Assembly: GCA_037178625.1 (NCBI GenBank)
Contig: CM074133.1
Coordinates: 496,001-560,000, forward strand
DNA length: 64,000 bases
Reading direction: 5' to 3'
Source: Skeletonema tropicum
Lineage: Eukaryota; Bacillariophyta; Thalassiosirophyceae; Thalassiosirales; Thalassiosiraceae
Shown in pieces: positions 21,129-30,825 of the stretch (position 1 is the stretch's first letter; every line of letters begins with the position of its first letter). The notes beneath the pieces were generated by a model. That model saw only the letters and a program-made list of their open reading frames with translations, did not search any database and was not told where the DNA came from. Both the position numbers and the translations under genes were made by a program.

Positions 21129-22217
21129 ATGCTGATCAAAACACACGAACGACTGAAAGTACCAATAGCTAGGCTCAGGTGTCAATTCAGCAGCAGGATG
21201 GCGGGCAATAACACAGCATACCAGTCGCACTTTTACGGCAGGAGGCTATTCTACACCTTTGATGTGTGCGTAGGTGCACATGTTTGCTTGGAGTCAGCCA
21301 ACATCGATCCCAACTCAGGATTGTACGTCTCAGCTATTGGGGTAGTAGTCGAGATCGTTTACGATAAGGATCGCTCCGTTGGACCAAACAGTAAAGGTGA
21401 GGTTAGCCTACCGAAGTACATTGTTGTGGATTTCCCTACATACAAACCACCACCAGGCGAGGACCCATGGGACAAGAACAACCCAACGGTGAGTAAAAGT
21501 TGACACACGAAAGACACAAGACAATTGCCACTCTCTGCGAAAACACTACTAACTCATTTCATACTGATACAAATGCATCCTACCCCAACTTATTGCGCAC
21601 AGCACGTGCCAATCCCACCCTACGAGCAGATTTGCAACAGGGGATGCTGCACCGCATTATTCATGCCATTGCAAATTGCCTACGCCATCACCATTCACCG
21701 CTGTCAAGGACTCGAAGCTGGATGCGACAAAGGAGACCGCTGGAACCGCATGATAATAGATCCTGCAGATGAGTTGTGGGAGATTAGCAAGTTTCTTGGG
21801 ACAATGTACGTGGCTACCAGCAGAGGCAAAACACTTGGCTCCAAAGATCAAGCATACCCGTTGGACAGTGCCATATACTGGACGGGAAGCAACATTTCAA
21901 CCAACCGAATAAAGAATTGCAAGAGAAAGCAAAATGGCCAGTTCTGCGAATCGTACAAGAGGCGAGCAAAGTGGGTGGAATACTTGGAGGGAAAGGCAGA
22001 AGAGTCGAAGACGAGGTATAGCAAGAGAAAGTTAGAGGAAATCACAAAAACATCGTACGCAGCAGCAATCAAGGGCGATTTCATCAAAGACAGGGAAGAC
22101 CTGACAACCAGGATTACTGACATCATAACCAATCCGAACAAGAAGTGGAAAGAAGCGAAGAAGGATCACGAAATCCCAAATGATTACTTCGCAGGATCTG
22201 CATCTGGTGATGAGTAA
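21129..22217 (+). CDS. E1 gene 2, PIF1-like helicase C-terminal half
   Basis: Exons 21129-21488 and 21603-22217 join in phase 0 into 325 codons (324 aa). The first exon has the VPIARLRCQFSSRMAG block and a VGAHVCLESANI…GLYVSAIGVVVEIVYD region; the second has PLQIAYAITIHRCQGLEAG (motif V area) and FLGTMYVATSRGKTLG (motif VI). These belong to the second RecA-like domain of superfamily 1B PIF1 helicases. The first domain with Walker A and B is absent, so it cannot be an ATPase by itself. The Arg/Lys-rich C terminus may bind DNA. Start at ATG 21129 follows a possible acceptor (TACGTAG), so an upstream exon cannot be excluded. The helicase of E2 has a 4-bp deletion near its end that changes the C terminus. 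Confidence 0.75.
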
Positions 22218-22350
22218 AATTGATCACTGCACAATTTTACTAAAAGGACAATTTCTCACAACGAAGAATACGAAAACTAAATCCAGCGTCTGCATCTGGT
22301 GATTAGTAAAATTAATCGCTGCACAGTTTTCCAAAAAAGTCAATTTCTCG
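22198..22350. repeat. Direct repeat at the 3' end of the E1 helicase gene
   Basis: GCATCTGGTGATGAGTAAAATTGATCACTGCACAATTTT at 22199 recurs in diverged form from 22285, each followed by CAATTTCTC..CGACGAAGAA. The first copy contains the helicase stop codon. E2 shows the same duplication with extra rearrangement (59517-59710). Confidence 0.7.
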
Positions 22351-22640
22351 CGACGAAGAAATAAGACAACTAAATCGACTAACACCAGTGCAAAACCTGT
22401 ATTTCTTTCTCGTACAGACCGATTTAGATGCTCAAAAAGCGGCTTTAGTACAGTAAATTTCTCGCTTTCAACAGGTACTTCTCGCTTTCTACGTAGGAAC
22501 ACATACAGATCCTACGCCGGTAGGCTCTACTGAGGACTCTACGTGTCATCCAGGTAAACCTTCTCACTAAAAAGCACATATACTGATTCCTCAATTAAAC
22601 CCTGTAGAAAATTTTGGCTGAATAATTCTGAATTTCCTAC

Positions 22641-22712
22641 CTGTAATAGAAGGGCACCTGCGGCCCCCTATTACGCTGCTCTGCGCTCCATGAACAGGGG
22701 CCCCGAGGGCCG
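22641..22712. other. Right-end hairpins of E1
   Basis: A stem GTAATAG…CTATTAC with an inner GGGC/GCCC pair (about 22642-22673) is followed ~37 bp on by GGCCC-CGA-GGGCC at the very end. Both are kept in E2 (about 59988-60056). Subterminal hairpins of this kind are known for rolling-circle elements; the link here is inferred. Confidence 0.55.
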
Positions 22713-22738
22713 ATATGCACACATCATCCAACTCCATC

Positions 22739-23098
22739 ATGTCTTCCATCAATTCCATCATCCGCGGAGCTATTCTCGCACTACTCTTCCTTGCCGCCGC
22801 CCAAGCACAAGATACAGCTGATTTGCCACACAAGACGAAAAAGCCCACCCTTACTCCGACACCTGAGCCTACCCCAGAGCCAACAAAAACTCCGACAGCT
22901 GAGCCTACCCCAAAGCCAACAAAAACTCCGACAGCTAAGCCTACCTCAAAGCCAACCAGAAATCCGACAGCTAAGCCTACCCGAGCTCCCGTTGTCTCCA
23001 TGTCATATTCGTATTCGTATTCCATGTCAGCAGCCTCAATGTCGATGCCCATGCTCACTACCAAGGCGTTGAAGACAAAGGCAGCCAAGCGAAACTAA
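22739..23098 (+). CDS. Small secreted PT-repeat protein, copy A
   Basis: 119 aa. The N terminus MSSINSIIRGAILALLFLAAAQAQD is a typical signal peptide cleaved after AQA. Then come repeats of KPTKTPTA/EPTPEPT type, a SMSYSYSYSMSAASMSMPM block, and a basic end KALKTKAAKRN. Pro/Thr repeats suggest heavily O-glycosylated wall or matrix peptide; Ser/Tyr blocks resemble low-complexity diatom wall proteins. I do not know a named family. The start at 22739 is the one shared with copies B and C. In copy A a point change creates an extra in-frame ATG at 22715, inside the leader. E1 inserted about 25 bp upstream, separating the gene from its promoter, so expression is doubtful unless E1 supplies one. Confidence 0.75.
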   Translation: MSSINSIIRGAILALLFLAAAQAQDTADLPHKTKKPTLTPTPEPTPEPTKTPTAEPTPKPTKTPTAKPTSKPTRNPTAKPTRAPVVSMSYSYSYSMSAASMSMPMLTTKALKTKAAKRN

Positions 23099-24430
23099 TT
23101 GACTGTTCATCGTACTCGTCCAAAATATAGAGAGTAGATTACCACGACGTGTTCATGAAAATGATAACATTGCATGGTATCATCGTACAAGTCTACAGTT
23201 ATGTACTTGGAAAGATCTGTCTCTTGTGTTTGTTTGTCACAATGAAATATGTGAAGCATGAGAGAGAAGAATCGTCATGAAATGGTGCGTTATGTAAATG
23301 CATCATTCAGAGATAGAGTTTATGGTTTAGGAAAGTGTATTGTCAAGTCATCCATGTGTAAGGTGTAAAATAAAACGTTTATGTACTGGAGAGCCACGAA
23401 GTACTCAACAATAATTGAATCTGTATCTTACCATATTACTTCCAAGGTGCTTGTTTACCAAATCATTGTGAGCTATGATTTCGGCTGTTGCCTTTATCAG
23501 TGGCAGAGCAAAACGTTCAAATCGTCCATGTCAGCATTTGTGGGAGGTTTTCGAAGAGAAGCTGTGACCCAGGTCCCAGGAAAGAATTAGTGAGTTTTAG
23601 CGATTTTTCCCAAAAATTCCCAAAAATTGCATAACTACGCACTACCGTGCTCAGAAGAACCATTGCCATTGCTTCCACATACTGCTTTTGCTTGACCTTT
23701 TTTCATAGTAGCTTCATCAAGTGCAGCCGGGCATCCCATACAAAAAGGTCACGCGAACTCAGTAATGCAGCTCAACGAAACGATGATGCGTGCGCGAAAC
23801 TTGTTATTGGAACTTTTGTTGTTCCTGTCGATTGGAGAGATTAGATGTCATATTGGTACACCATCAACGGAGGCGCAGACGAGTACAGCCTCGCTCTTCG
23901 ACTTGGATTCTTTCGAAAGGACAATTAGTATGCTTTCCATGTCGGCACTGGGCTGGTATCATACACTTGTACGGTCAATCCAGTTACTACTGAGCGTGAG
24001 AAGATGGAGAAGATACAAATCAATAGAGATGAATGGAACAATTTTTGATGATTGAATATAAAAAAGGAATGAGGTGTGAGCCGGCTCAAGTTGATTGGAG
24101 GAATGATTTGATTAAATACTACGAACGTCCTGTTTGAATGGCAGCAGATATACGTGACAAAAACTTTGCCATCGGCTCGTTCTACCGCTCCATTTTTCAG
24201 CACACTCTGTTGCACTTGTAATGTTATTGAATTGAACCAAATCATGAAGTTCACTGTTGCCAGACAACAATGCAGCGCATTTAAAGTGGCAGTTTTGTTT
24301 CTGAGAGATAACATTTATTCACATCAAGCAACTGCGCGAAACTGTCCATAATTGGTTTAACGTGAGGAGGTTGTGTGTTTGGGGTCTCTAAGCTACTGCA
24401 GACGCAACAATTCAACACAAAGTAACTTCA
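23099..24430. other. 3' flank of copy A and gene-free stretch
   Basis: Up to 23345 this is the 3' flank shared with copies B and C; beyond it they diverge. Frames at 23647-24055 overlap in several phases with no domain. Nothing else recognised. Confidence 0.45.
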
Positions 24431-25135
24431 TCAAATCAGACCTGATCGTCAGGATGCAATAGCGTTAGATTATTGTGCAAGGCATTTGTGATTCAACAAG
24501 TTGAAGTGCTCAGACTTCTTCTATATATCAATGTGGACGACATATCAACTCAGACCTAACAAATATCTTACAAAGTCCGTACAATCACTATACTACTCAA
24601 TTTTGGCTCATTTTAATGCCCTCGTCAGGACACATTTAGTGCTTCTATTGTGCATTCAAACGTGATTTTACAGATTGAAGTCACCAGACCTCTTCTATGC
24701 ATTCATGTGGACGACATATCAACTCCAACCTCGGGTATGTCATCTGTAGTTCGTATGACACTACGCTACTCAGTCACGGCCAAATCCAAATCAATAAATG
24801 CCTCATCAGGACACATTGAGTGCTTCTATTGTGTGATATATCAGTGTCAGTGACGTAAGAGATTTTAATAATCAGGCCTCATCTATGCATCCATGTGGAC
24901 GACATATCAACTCCAACCTCGGGTATGTCATCTGTATCTGTAGCTCGTATATCAATATCCTACTCAATCTTTGTCAAGCCCAGCGCCCTCTTCAAAACAC
25001 ATATTTTGACAATATTGAGTGATGAATTTGTGCTTGTGAACGTTTTAGTCAGCAAACCTCATCTATGCATGCATATAGACAACATATCAACTCTAACCTC
25101 GGATATGCCATCTGTAGTGTACACAGCAACCTTAT
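24430..25135. repeat. Tandem array, ~180-bp unit, four diverged copies
   Basis: The core GTGGACGACATATCAACTC recurs at 24533, 24707, 24895 and (diverged) 25075, spaced 174, 188 and 180 bp, with AACCTCGGGTATGTCATCTGTA after most. Copies have diverged by point changes and small indels. No protein is implied; open frames across it merely follow the repeat. Confidence 0.8.
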
Positions 25136-25199
25136 AATGATCGATTTGGGCAACGTGTTAGCTCAGTATTTTGACACCATTTTATGCGTCTAGCACCGT

Positions 25200-25884
25200 C
25201 AATTCAAGCGATATCCGCTACTAGTGGTTCATTATAGCTTTGGCAACGATATGTAGTACGAAAGGACATATACACGGCTCATGGTAACTACACTTGTAGC
25301 GGCGATGCTGCAGTCTCGTATGCGACTTGATGAAGGCCAATTGAGCGTAGGCGTAGAGCTAGCTGTTTGCGACACATTTATGTGTGTAGCGACGTGAATA
25401 TGAGCCTGAGCCGCTGCTAGTGGTTCATTATAGTTGGCAACGATAGTACGAAAGGACATGTACACGGCTCATGGTAACTACACTTGTAGTGGCGATGCTG
25501 CAGTCTCGCATGCGACTCGATGAAGGCCAATTGAGCGTAGAGCTAGCTCCGTCTTTCACCAACTCAATGTGTGCAGCGACGTGAATATGAGCCTGAGCCG
25601 CTGCTAGTGGTTCATTATAGTTGGAAACGATAGTATAGAAGGAAATGTATACGGCTGATGGTAACTACACTTGTAGCGGAGATGTTACAGCCTCGTATGC
25701 GACTCGATGAAGGCCAATTGAGCGTAGAGCTAGCTCCGTCTTTCACCAACTCAATGTGTGCAGCGACGTGAATATGAGCCTGAGCCGCTGCTAGTGGTTC
25801 ATTATAGTTATAGTTGGCAACGATAGTATAGAAGGAAATGTATACGGCTGATGGTAACTACACTTGTAGTGGCGATGCTGCAGT
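25200..25884. repeat. Tandem array, ~187-bp unit, four copies
   Basis: CTAGTGGTTCATTATAG recurs at 25221, 25417, 25604 and 25791, spacing 196, 187 and 187 bp. Units share GTAACTACACTTGTAG, GGCGATGCTGCAGTCTCG, GATGAAGGCCAATTGAGCGTAG and GCAGCGACGTGAATATGAGCC. They are much more alike than the preceding array, so this array is younger. The last unit stops at GCTGCAGT exactly where the 36-bp palindrome begins. Confidence 0.88.
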
Positions 25885-25920
25885 AATTCAGTGAAGCCTG
25901 GGCCCAGGCTTCACTGAATT
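25885..25920. repeat. 36-bp perfect palindrome
   Basis: Two 18-base arms, AATTCAGTGAAGCCTGGG and its exact complement, meet with no spacer around GGGCCC. It abuts the end of the 187-bp array. It can extrude as a hairpin and may be a recombination junction, or the fused ends of a lost element. Confidence 0.95.
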
Positions 25921-25977
25921 GAACCCCAAGTTCAGCTGTTCACGTTCAATATTGTATGTACCTTATTTTATGGAGAT

Positions 25978-26095
25978 AACGAGACTAGTCTCGTTTTGGA
26001 TTTTTGCTTAGTCTCGTTACCAAGGCCACCTCGAGCCACTAGAGTCTCGTTAATGAAAAGTGGTCTCGTTATTGAAAAGTAGTCTCGTTATGACT
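25978..26095. repeat. Palindrome plus clustered TCTCGTTA words
   Basis: AACGAGACT/AGTCTCGTT at 25978-25995 is a perfect 18-bp palindrome. AGTCTCGTTA-like words, several followed by ATTGAAAAG or ATGAAAAG, follow at about 26011, 26041, 26061 and 26083. Function unknown. Confidence 0.7.
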
Positions 26096-26152
26096 TGACC
26101 TATCTATCCTCCTACTCCACACCTACTATCTGAAACATCACTGCTGCATCTC

Positions 26153-26413
26153 TTACATTACACTGTCGTCTTCAGGAAACTCACCTTTTGCATCATTTTC
26201 TGAATCATTGTAGAGAGCCAATGCATCTGCTCCAGCGGTTTGTTCCACAATTTTGCCCAACATCTCCTCATCGTATTCAACAATTGCACTACTTTCAGCG
26301 TTTCCATTTGCGATTTCCTCCTTAGATTTGTACTGGTACTGGCAAACGGTCCATGCTCTTCGCACGAGTTCCTCAGGTACCTTCTTCCAAGCCTCCACGA
26401 CCCAGATCGTACT
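26153..26413 (-). pseudogene. DDE transposase C-terminal fragment
   Basis: The minus frame reads WVVEAWKKVPEELVRRAWTVCQYQ, then an acidic tail to TAA. AW-V-EEL-RR-W is the hallmark at the C terminus of pogo/Tc1-like DDE transposases and domesticated relatives. A CAATAG preceding the frame at 26414-26419 can be a splice acceptor, but no catalytic domain is found upstream, so it is probably an orphan last exon. Confidence 0.55.
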
Positions 26414-27056
26414 CTATTGTAAGCAACGCAACGCAATGCAAGCAATGCGATGCAAATGAAGATCGTATTTTCCCGGTGTAACTTCTACACTTTTTTTCTT
26501 GAAAAATAAAAGAATATATTTTGTCTCAATTCCTCTTGCTTTGTTGGCTCTTTGCTGCGGCAAGTAAAAATACACGATATTACACCATCTTCCGGTGTAA
26601 GTTTTACACCGGGAGACAAACCAGCCAGTGGACTGCCCACGGTCATGCTTTTTGCGGCGATGCCCGTAAAGTACGTTCATGTGTTCACCAAAATTCAAAA
26701 ATTCGTCACACTGACACTGCACACTGCTCAATGGTAATGGCGACATGGACATGGCACCCTATCACACACTACTACTTTCCAACTTACAATCGCCACCGAC
26801 AAAGATGCCGAATCCAATGAAGTCAAAGGGCCGCCCCACAATAACAAGAAGAAGGCGCTGGCGCTGGCGAAATCACCGCTGCGAATGCTTGGCAACAACC
26901 TCTCCTGCTGCCGATGCAAATGCAAGGGCATCCACCGATCGTGTTGAAAAGATCGTAAGTGATATGATATAGAAAAAGTGTTTTGTTGATGACGGCAGTG
27001 TTGCAACTTACCTCATTCGGTTTGGTACGTCTTTTCGATAACCGCAAAGAGAAAAA

Positions 27057-28439
27057 TTGAACTATGAGCACCTGGAAAAGATGATCGATGCTGACAATGG
27101 AGATCAAAACAAAAATGATCGCAAGAGGACGGCTCTCCGAAATTATATCGTCGATGCTGTTGACGCGCTCAAACCATTGCGTGATAGGCAATACCATATC
27201 AGTTTCCTCAGGATAGATGGGGTGAAGCTCTTGATTATGATACAGTTGTGGAGTACATATGACTACTAAGTTTAATGTTGCTGTGGTTGAACGTTCATGC
27301 GCCGAGAAGTACATGAAGGCGCTGAAAATAACAGATGGAATCACCCCCGACACGGTAGTCGAAGATGGTAGAGTCTTCCAATCGGTAGAGCAATATAATG
27401 GAATACGCAGTGTAATTGCTTGGGTCTACAAAGTAGCAGTAGCAAGAGTGGAGATGCCTTTTGCGCAAGATCTTGATCTTGGGACCTACATTAATAACAC
27501 GCCACGTTGCTGCAGCAAAGCAACAACTCGGTCTCAAGATCACGAAGGGCAAGGACGTGATGAAACCCGAAGCATACGAGATAATTGCAGAGCATGTGAA
27601 AGTGGAGAGAAAGATATTTTCAATCATCTCTGCTTCTTTTGGACTGGAACTTGATGAAGAGCAGTGAGAACTGTTTGAATGTGAAAACGATGCGCATTGA
27701 CTTCGAGGAAGTTTACTTGAATTGTTTGTATTCGAGGAGGAGAAGGGTAAGCAGCGTGAGGCATGCACGGTCCGTAGCACTGCTTCGCCAATCAAGAAAA
27801 GCCTCATATCTGTCTCGTGCTGTTCGCAGGCTACTTAGATCTTTGCGTGTTTTCTGGTACCAACCAGTATACTAGGTACAGTAGTCGAATGCATGATCTC
27901 TTTGAGGAAATCAAGGATGATTTTTACGACATTGGGATCAACTGGCAAGAACTTGGTACTCATTCTACTTGAAAGGCGTCGGAAGTATGGTCGCCAATGC
28001 CAGCACTGTGGGCCCATCGATTGTTGCCTTGTGCTTGTGCTTGTGTCTACGAGCGGGCTGGAAGCTTGGAGGTGTGACGGAGATGTGACGGAGATGTATC
28101 ACTTTCGTCAAGACGCAGGTGATTTGAATGTGGTAAGAAGAGCTGCCTGTCTCGATATCGAGACGAAATATTATGGATATCGCCGCCATATTTCAACTGT
28201 TCGGACTTGGACCAAGATGGCAAGCTTGCGGCAATGGCAATGGCCAAAGCTGACAGCTGGCTGAAAGAGCGCATTCCAAAGTCCAAAGTTTTGGAGATAA
28301 CAAAACAACAGCAATAGGCAGAGGATAATCTTGTGTAGTCTAACAACCTCATTCGTTTCATTGCTGTAACTTTGCGTGGTCTGGAGTGGGCAGTCTGAGG
28401 CACAGCGGACACCTGGAGGCACATTATACCCCGTTGACA
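27057..28439 (+). pseudogene. Decayed tyrosine-recombinase-like gene
   Basis: Pieces in different frames run in the order of a diatom tyrosine recombinase (Crypton-like) protein. They are an N-terminal helical NYEHLEKMIDADNGDQNKND piece; then ITPDTVVEDGRVFQSVEQYN…IAWVYKVAVARVEMPFAQDLDLGTYI (core-binding-like); then KGKDVMKPEAYEIIAEHVKVE; then DWNLMKSSENCLNVK. The later catalytic-domain remnant (~27940-28150) has INWQELGTHST, AGWKLGGVTEM and DAGDLNVVRRAACLD. At least four frame changes and stops break it, and the Arg..HxxR..Tyr set is not intact. It is cut at its 3' side by the foldback-like element beginning at 28440. The family call rests on remembered diatom sequences of this type. Confidence 0.6.
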
Positions 28440-29003
28440 GGAAGATCCCCGAATTTCGTACATACGTATGTAGGTACGTATGTGTAGGTACCTACTACTT
28501 ACGTAGGTACATACTACTTACGTACCTACATACATACATACAAAAAAGGGGGCCCCCAAAAATAGACGCCCCCCAAATGCCACAGTTCGCCGCAACTCAA
28601 CGCAACTCAACGCAACTCACCACAGCTCACCACAACTCACCACAGTTCACCACAGTTCACCACAACAACAGCTCGGCCGGCAGTAACAATACTACTATGG
28701 ATCAACGATGACCAATTACCCTATTGGACAAGCAAACCACTCTTTTTTATCCTCGCCGAATCAATTTCTGTCAGTTGGTCATGGAAGCAGCAGATATAAC
28801 GCTTCGTGGAACAGCAAATAATAACGAACGGCGGGGGGCGAAAATTGCCGGAACAGAGTAATGAGAGCAACTACATCTACTGACATCGCCTTTAGGAGAA
28901 ACGAAGTGGGTGCGTGTGGGGAAAAAATCAACGAGTTGTGCTGCTACCGGGCTGGTTGCATTGGCTTGTGGAGGTGACCACAGAAACAACAACGTGCGTA
29001 AAA
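28440..29003 (+). repeat. Left inverted arm of the foldback-like element
   Basis: Pairs with 29914-30476. Ends inside at ACGTGCGTAAAAT. The open frame at 28914-29240 only partly overlaps the arm and is not conserved as protein. Confidence 0.85.
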
Positions 29004-29913
29004 TGGACAACTTTTCCCTCCTTTCAGATCTCCCATGGACGTTTTCGTGGTAATACACAAATAAGGAAATGGTTTCCTCGCATCCAATCCACACATGCCA
29101 CATGGGGGGAGGTGTCTTTTAATACTTGGAGTGTTCATAAACATCACCTAAGACACAATCAAGAATATTTTATCAGTGAGAGGCAATCTATTTTCATTCC
29201 CAGAGTACATGCAATAATCAACTTTGTGAAGAGACACTAGATGCAATTGAGTGGTAAATTATGAACCACACGATTATATAACTGCAACAGAAGACTTCTG
29301 TATGTTGGTGGTCATCATGTTTGAATTAAATATCAGATGTACCATGTTACTACTTGTTGGTAGGGTATTTTATGTAAAAATTAAATATGTTTGATGAATA
29401 GATGTTGTTACCCTCAACATACATTTCAATATCCCTCACACGGATGTATACTATCATAATAATGATACCTGAATACTTCTTTCATCGATATACACGCTAT
29501 TTTCGTTCATTACAGTTGATTGTTGCGTTCGACGGAAACGAATAACTATGTATATTTCTTACGCGTAGGCGACGTCTTACTGCCTTTCCTTCCGTTCCAG
29601 ATGGCCAAGTCGTCGTCTATAATCGTATTGGAGTCGAGGGACAGGGTTGGTTGCCGTCGGAAATGGTTTATTGCCCCTCTCTTTACTGCACAATAGCGTT
29701 GATCGTTGATGTAAAAATAATTTGTTGTCGAAGTGTTAACGATGTTCCGTACGACGTAATGGAGCGTAGAAGCGGAAACCAAGACACTGGTTCCTCCTTA
29801 TGGATGTAAAGTATCGATTGCTGCGCCGTGGTGGCATCAAATGGTGAAACGATGAGTACCTAAGGCATTATTCGACAAAATCAGTTGCATCGGCCAATTT
29901 CAGTTGCACATAT
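29004..29913 (+). repeat. Unit X1, diverged copy of 30826-31725
   Basis: Core of the foldback-like element. Shares in order CAGTGAGAGGCAATCTATTTT, CATGCAATAATCAACTT, GACTTCTxTGTGTTGG, TTCGACGGAAACGAATAA, GGCGACGTC and GCATTA-TCGACAA-ATCAGTTGCATCG with unit X2, in direct orientation. Divergence is clearly higher than between the two arms. Confidence 0.75.
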
Positions 29914-30476
29914 TTTACGCACGTTGTTGTTTCTGTGGTCACCTCCACAAGCCAATGCAACCAGCCCGGTAGCAGCACAACTCGTTGATTTTTTCCCCAC
30001 ACGCACCCACTTCGTTTCTCCTAAAGGCGATGTCAGTAGATGTAGTTGCTCTCATTACTCTGTTCCGGCAATTTTCGCCCCCCGCCGTTCGTTATTATTT
30101 GCTGTTCCACGAAGCGTTATATCTGCTGCTTCCATGACCAACAGACAGAAATTGATTCGGCGAGGATAAAAAAGAGTGGTTTGCTTGTCCAATAGGGTAA
30201 TTGGTCATCGTTGATCCATAGTATTATTGTTACTGCCGGCCGAGCTGTTGTTGTGGTGAACTGTGGTGAACTGTGGTGAGTTGTGGTGAGTTGCGTTGAG
30301 TTGCGTTGAGTTGCGTTGAGTTGCGGCGAACTGTGGCATTTGGGGGGCGTCTATTTTTGGGGGCCCCCTTTTTTATATGTATGTATGTAGGCACGTAAGT
30401 AGTATGTACCTACGTAAGTAGTAGGTACCTACACATACGTACCTACATACGTATGTACGAAATTCGGGGATCTTCC
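29914..30476 (-). repeat. Right inverted arm of the foldback-like element
   Basis: Reverse complement of 28440-29003 with a few differences, for example in the TATGTATGTATG run. The 94-codon frame at 29885-30169 lies across it; its complement in the other arm is open too, but no domain is recognised. Confidence 0.85.
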
Positions 30477-30524
30477 AGGGCCTTATGTACCCGGTTAAGG
30501 TGGAACACAAGTGTTTTTGAGTAT

Positions 30525-30693
30525 TATTCCTACTGTACAATCGCTGTTTTGGCCGTAGCTAGGGGATTCGATTCCTTCGTACAGAGGCCGTCGCTAACCG
30601 GTACCACTCAAAATCCAACCTCCAAATATTTATCATCTTTTACACCCTCACAATGATGTCCTCCACTCCTATGGCCACAGTTATGCACATCTA
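30525..30693 (-). repeat. Dispersed repeat R, copy 1
   Basis: Reverse complement of 44106-44246. Shared blocks: GTGGAGGACATCAT, GTGAGGGTGTAAAAGATGA, TTTGAGTGGTACCGGTT, GGAATCGAA, ACGGCCAAAACAGCGATTGTAC. On the plus strand here it includes GGGATTCGATTCC, close to a Pol III B box, but no tRNA fold is found. Confidence 0.7.
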
Positions 30694-30825
30694 ATGAATA
30701 CACCTATTATACTCGGCTTATTCGATCTTATACATCATAATCTAAGCATCAACGACGGCAATACTCAGTTGGTTGATCGAAATTGAAGAAATTAACGTCG
30801 CCATCGACGGCATAAAATCCACAAC

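Larger units (their letters stand above)
18819..22712 (+). mobile_element. Helicase-bearing element E1
   Basis: About 3.9 kb almost identical to E2 (56129-60056). The left end starts TATAAACAGGGGCGCGCAG; the right end closes with a hairpin-forming GGCCCCGAGGGCC. Cargo on the plus strand: a 93-bp tandem duplication with a palindrome near 19010, a short CxxxCxxC-coding stretch (19100-19246), a GACGT-rich upstream region, a spliced unknown protein (20230-21009) and a spliced PIF1-like helicase C-terminal half (21129-22217). It sits in the leader of PT-repeat gene copy A; copies B and C give the empty site. No transposase, HUH nuclease or reverse transcriptase is seen. Helitron/Helentron kinship is possible because of the helicase and 3' hairpins. 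The ends lack TC and CTRR, and the target duplication is at most a few bases. Confidence 0.85.
28440..30476. mobile_element. Foldback-like element with ~560-bp inverted arms
   Basis: The arm 28440-29003 is the near-exact reverse complement of 29914-30476. Both outer ends read GGAAGATCCCCGAATTTCG. Each arm carries, from the tip inward, short repeats of GTAGGTAC/TACGTAAG type, a GGGGGCCCCC run, 10-bp CAACTCACCACA-like repeats, then unique sequence. Long inverted arms with internal simple repeats are the structure of foldback (FB/Galileo-like) elements. The centre (about 29004-29913) has no transposase and is related to 30826-31725 outside the element. Target duplication is unclear (flanks TTGACA and AGGGCC). 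Confidence 0.8.

Noticed and set aside
22591..23088. 165-codon minus-strand frame rich in VGLAVGVFVGFGVG
   Set aside because: Antisense of the Pro/Thr repeats; the same shadow appears opposite copies B (32287-32742) and C (34395-34838).
24430..25884. CRISPR array
   Set aside because: Units are ~180 bp diverged tandem repeats without unique spacers, in a eukaryotic context.
26823..27353. 176-codon minus-strand frame
   Set aside because: Antisense of the tyrosine-recombinase remnants; no domain of its own.
28914..29240. 108-codon frame in the foldback-like element
   Set aside because: Spans the arm/core boundary and is not preserved as protein in the X2 copy.
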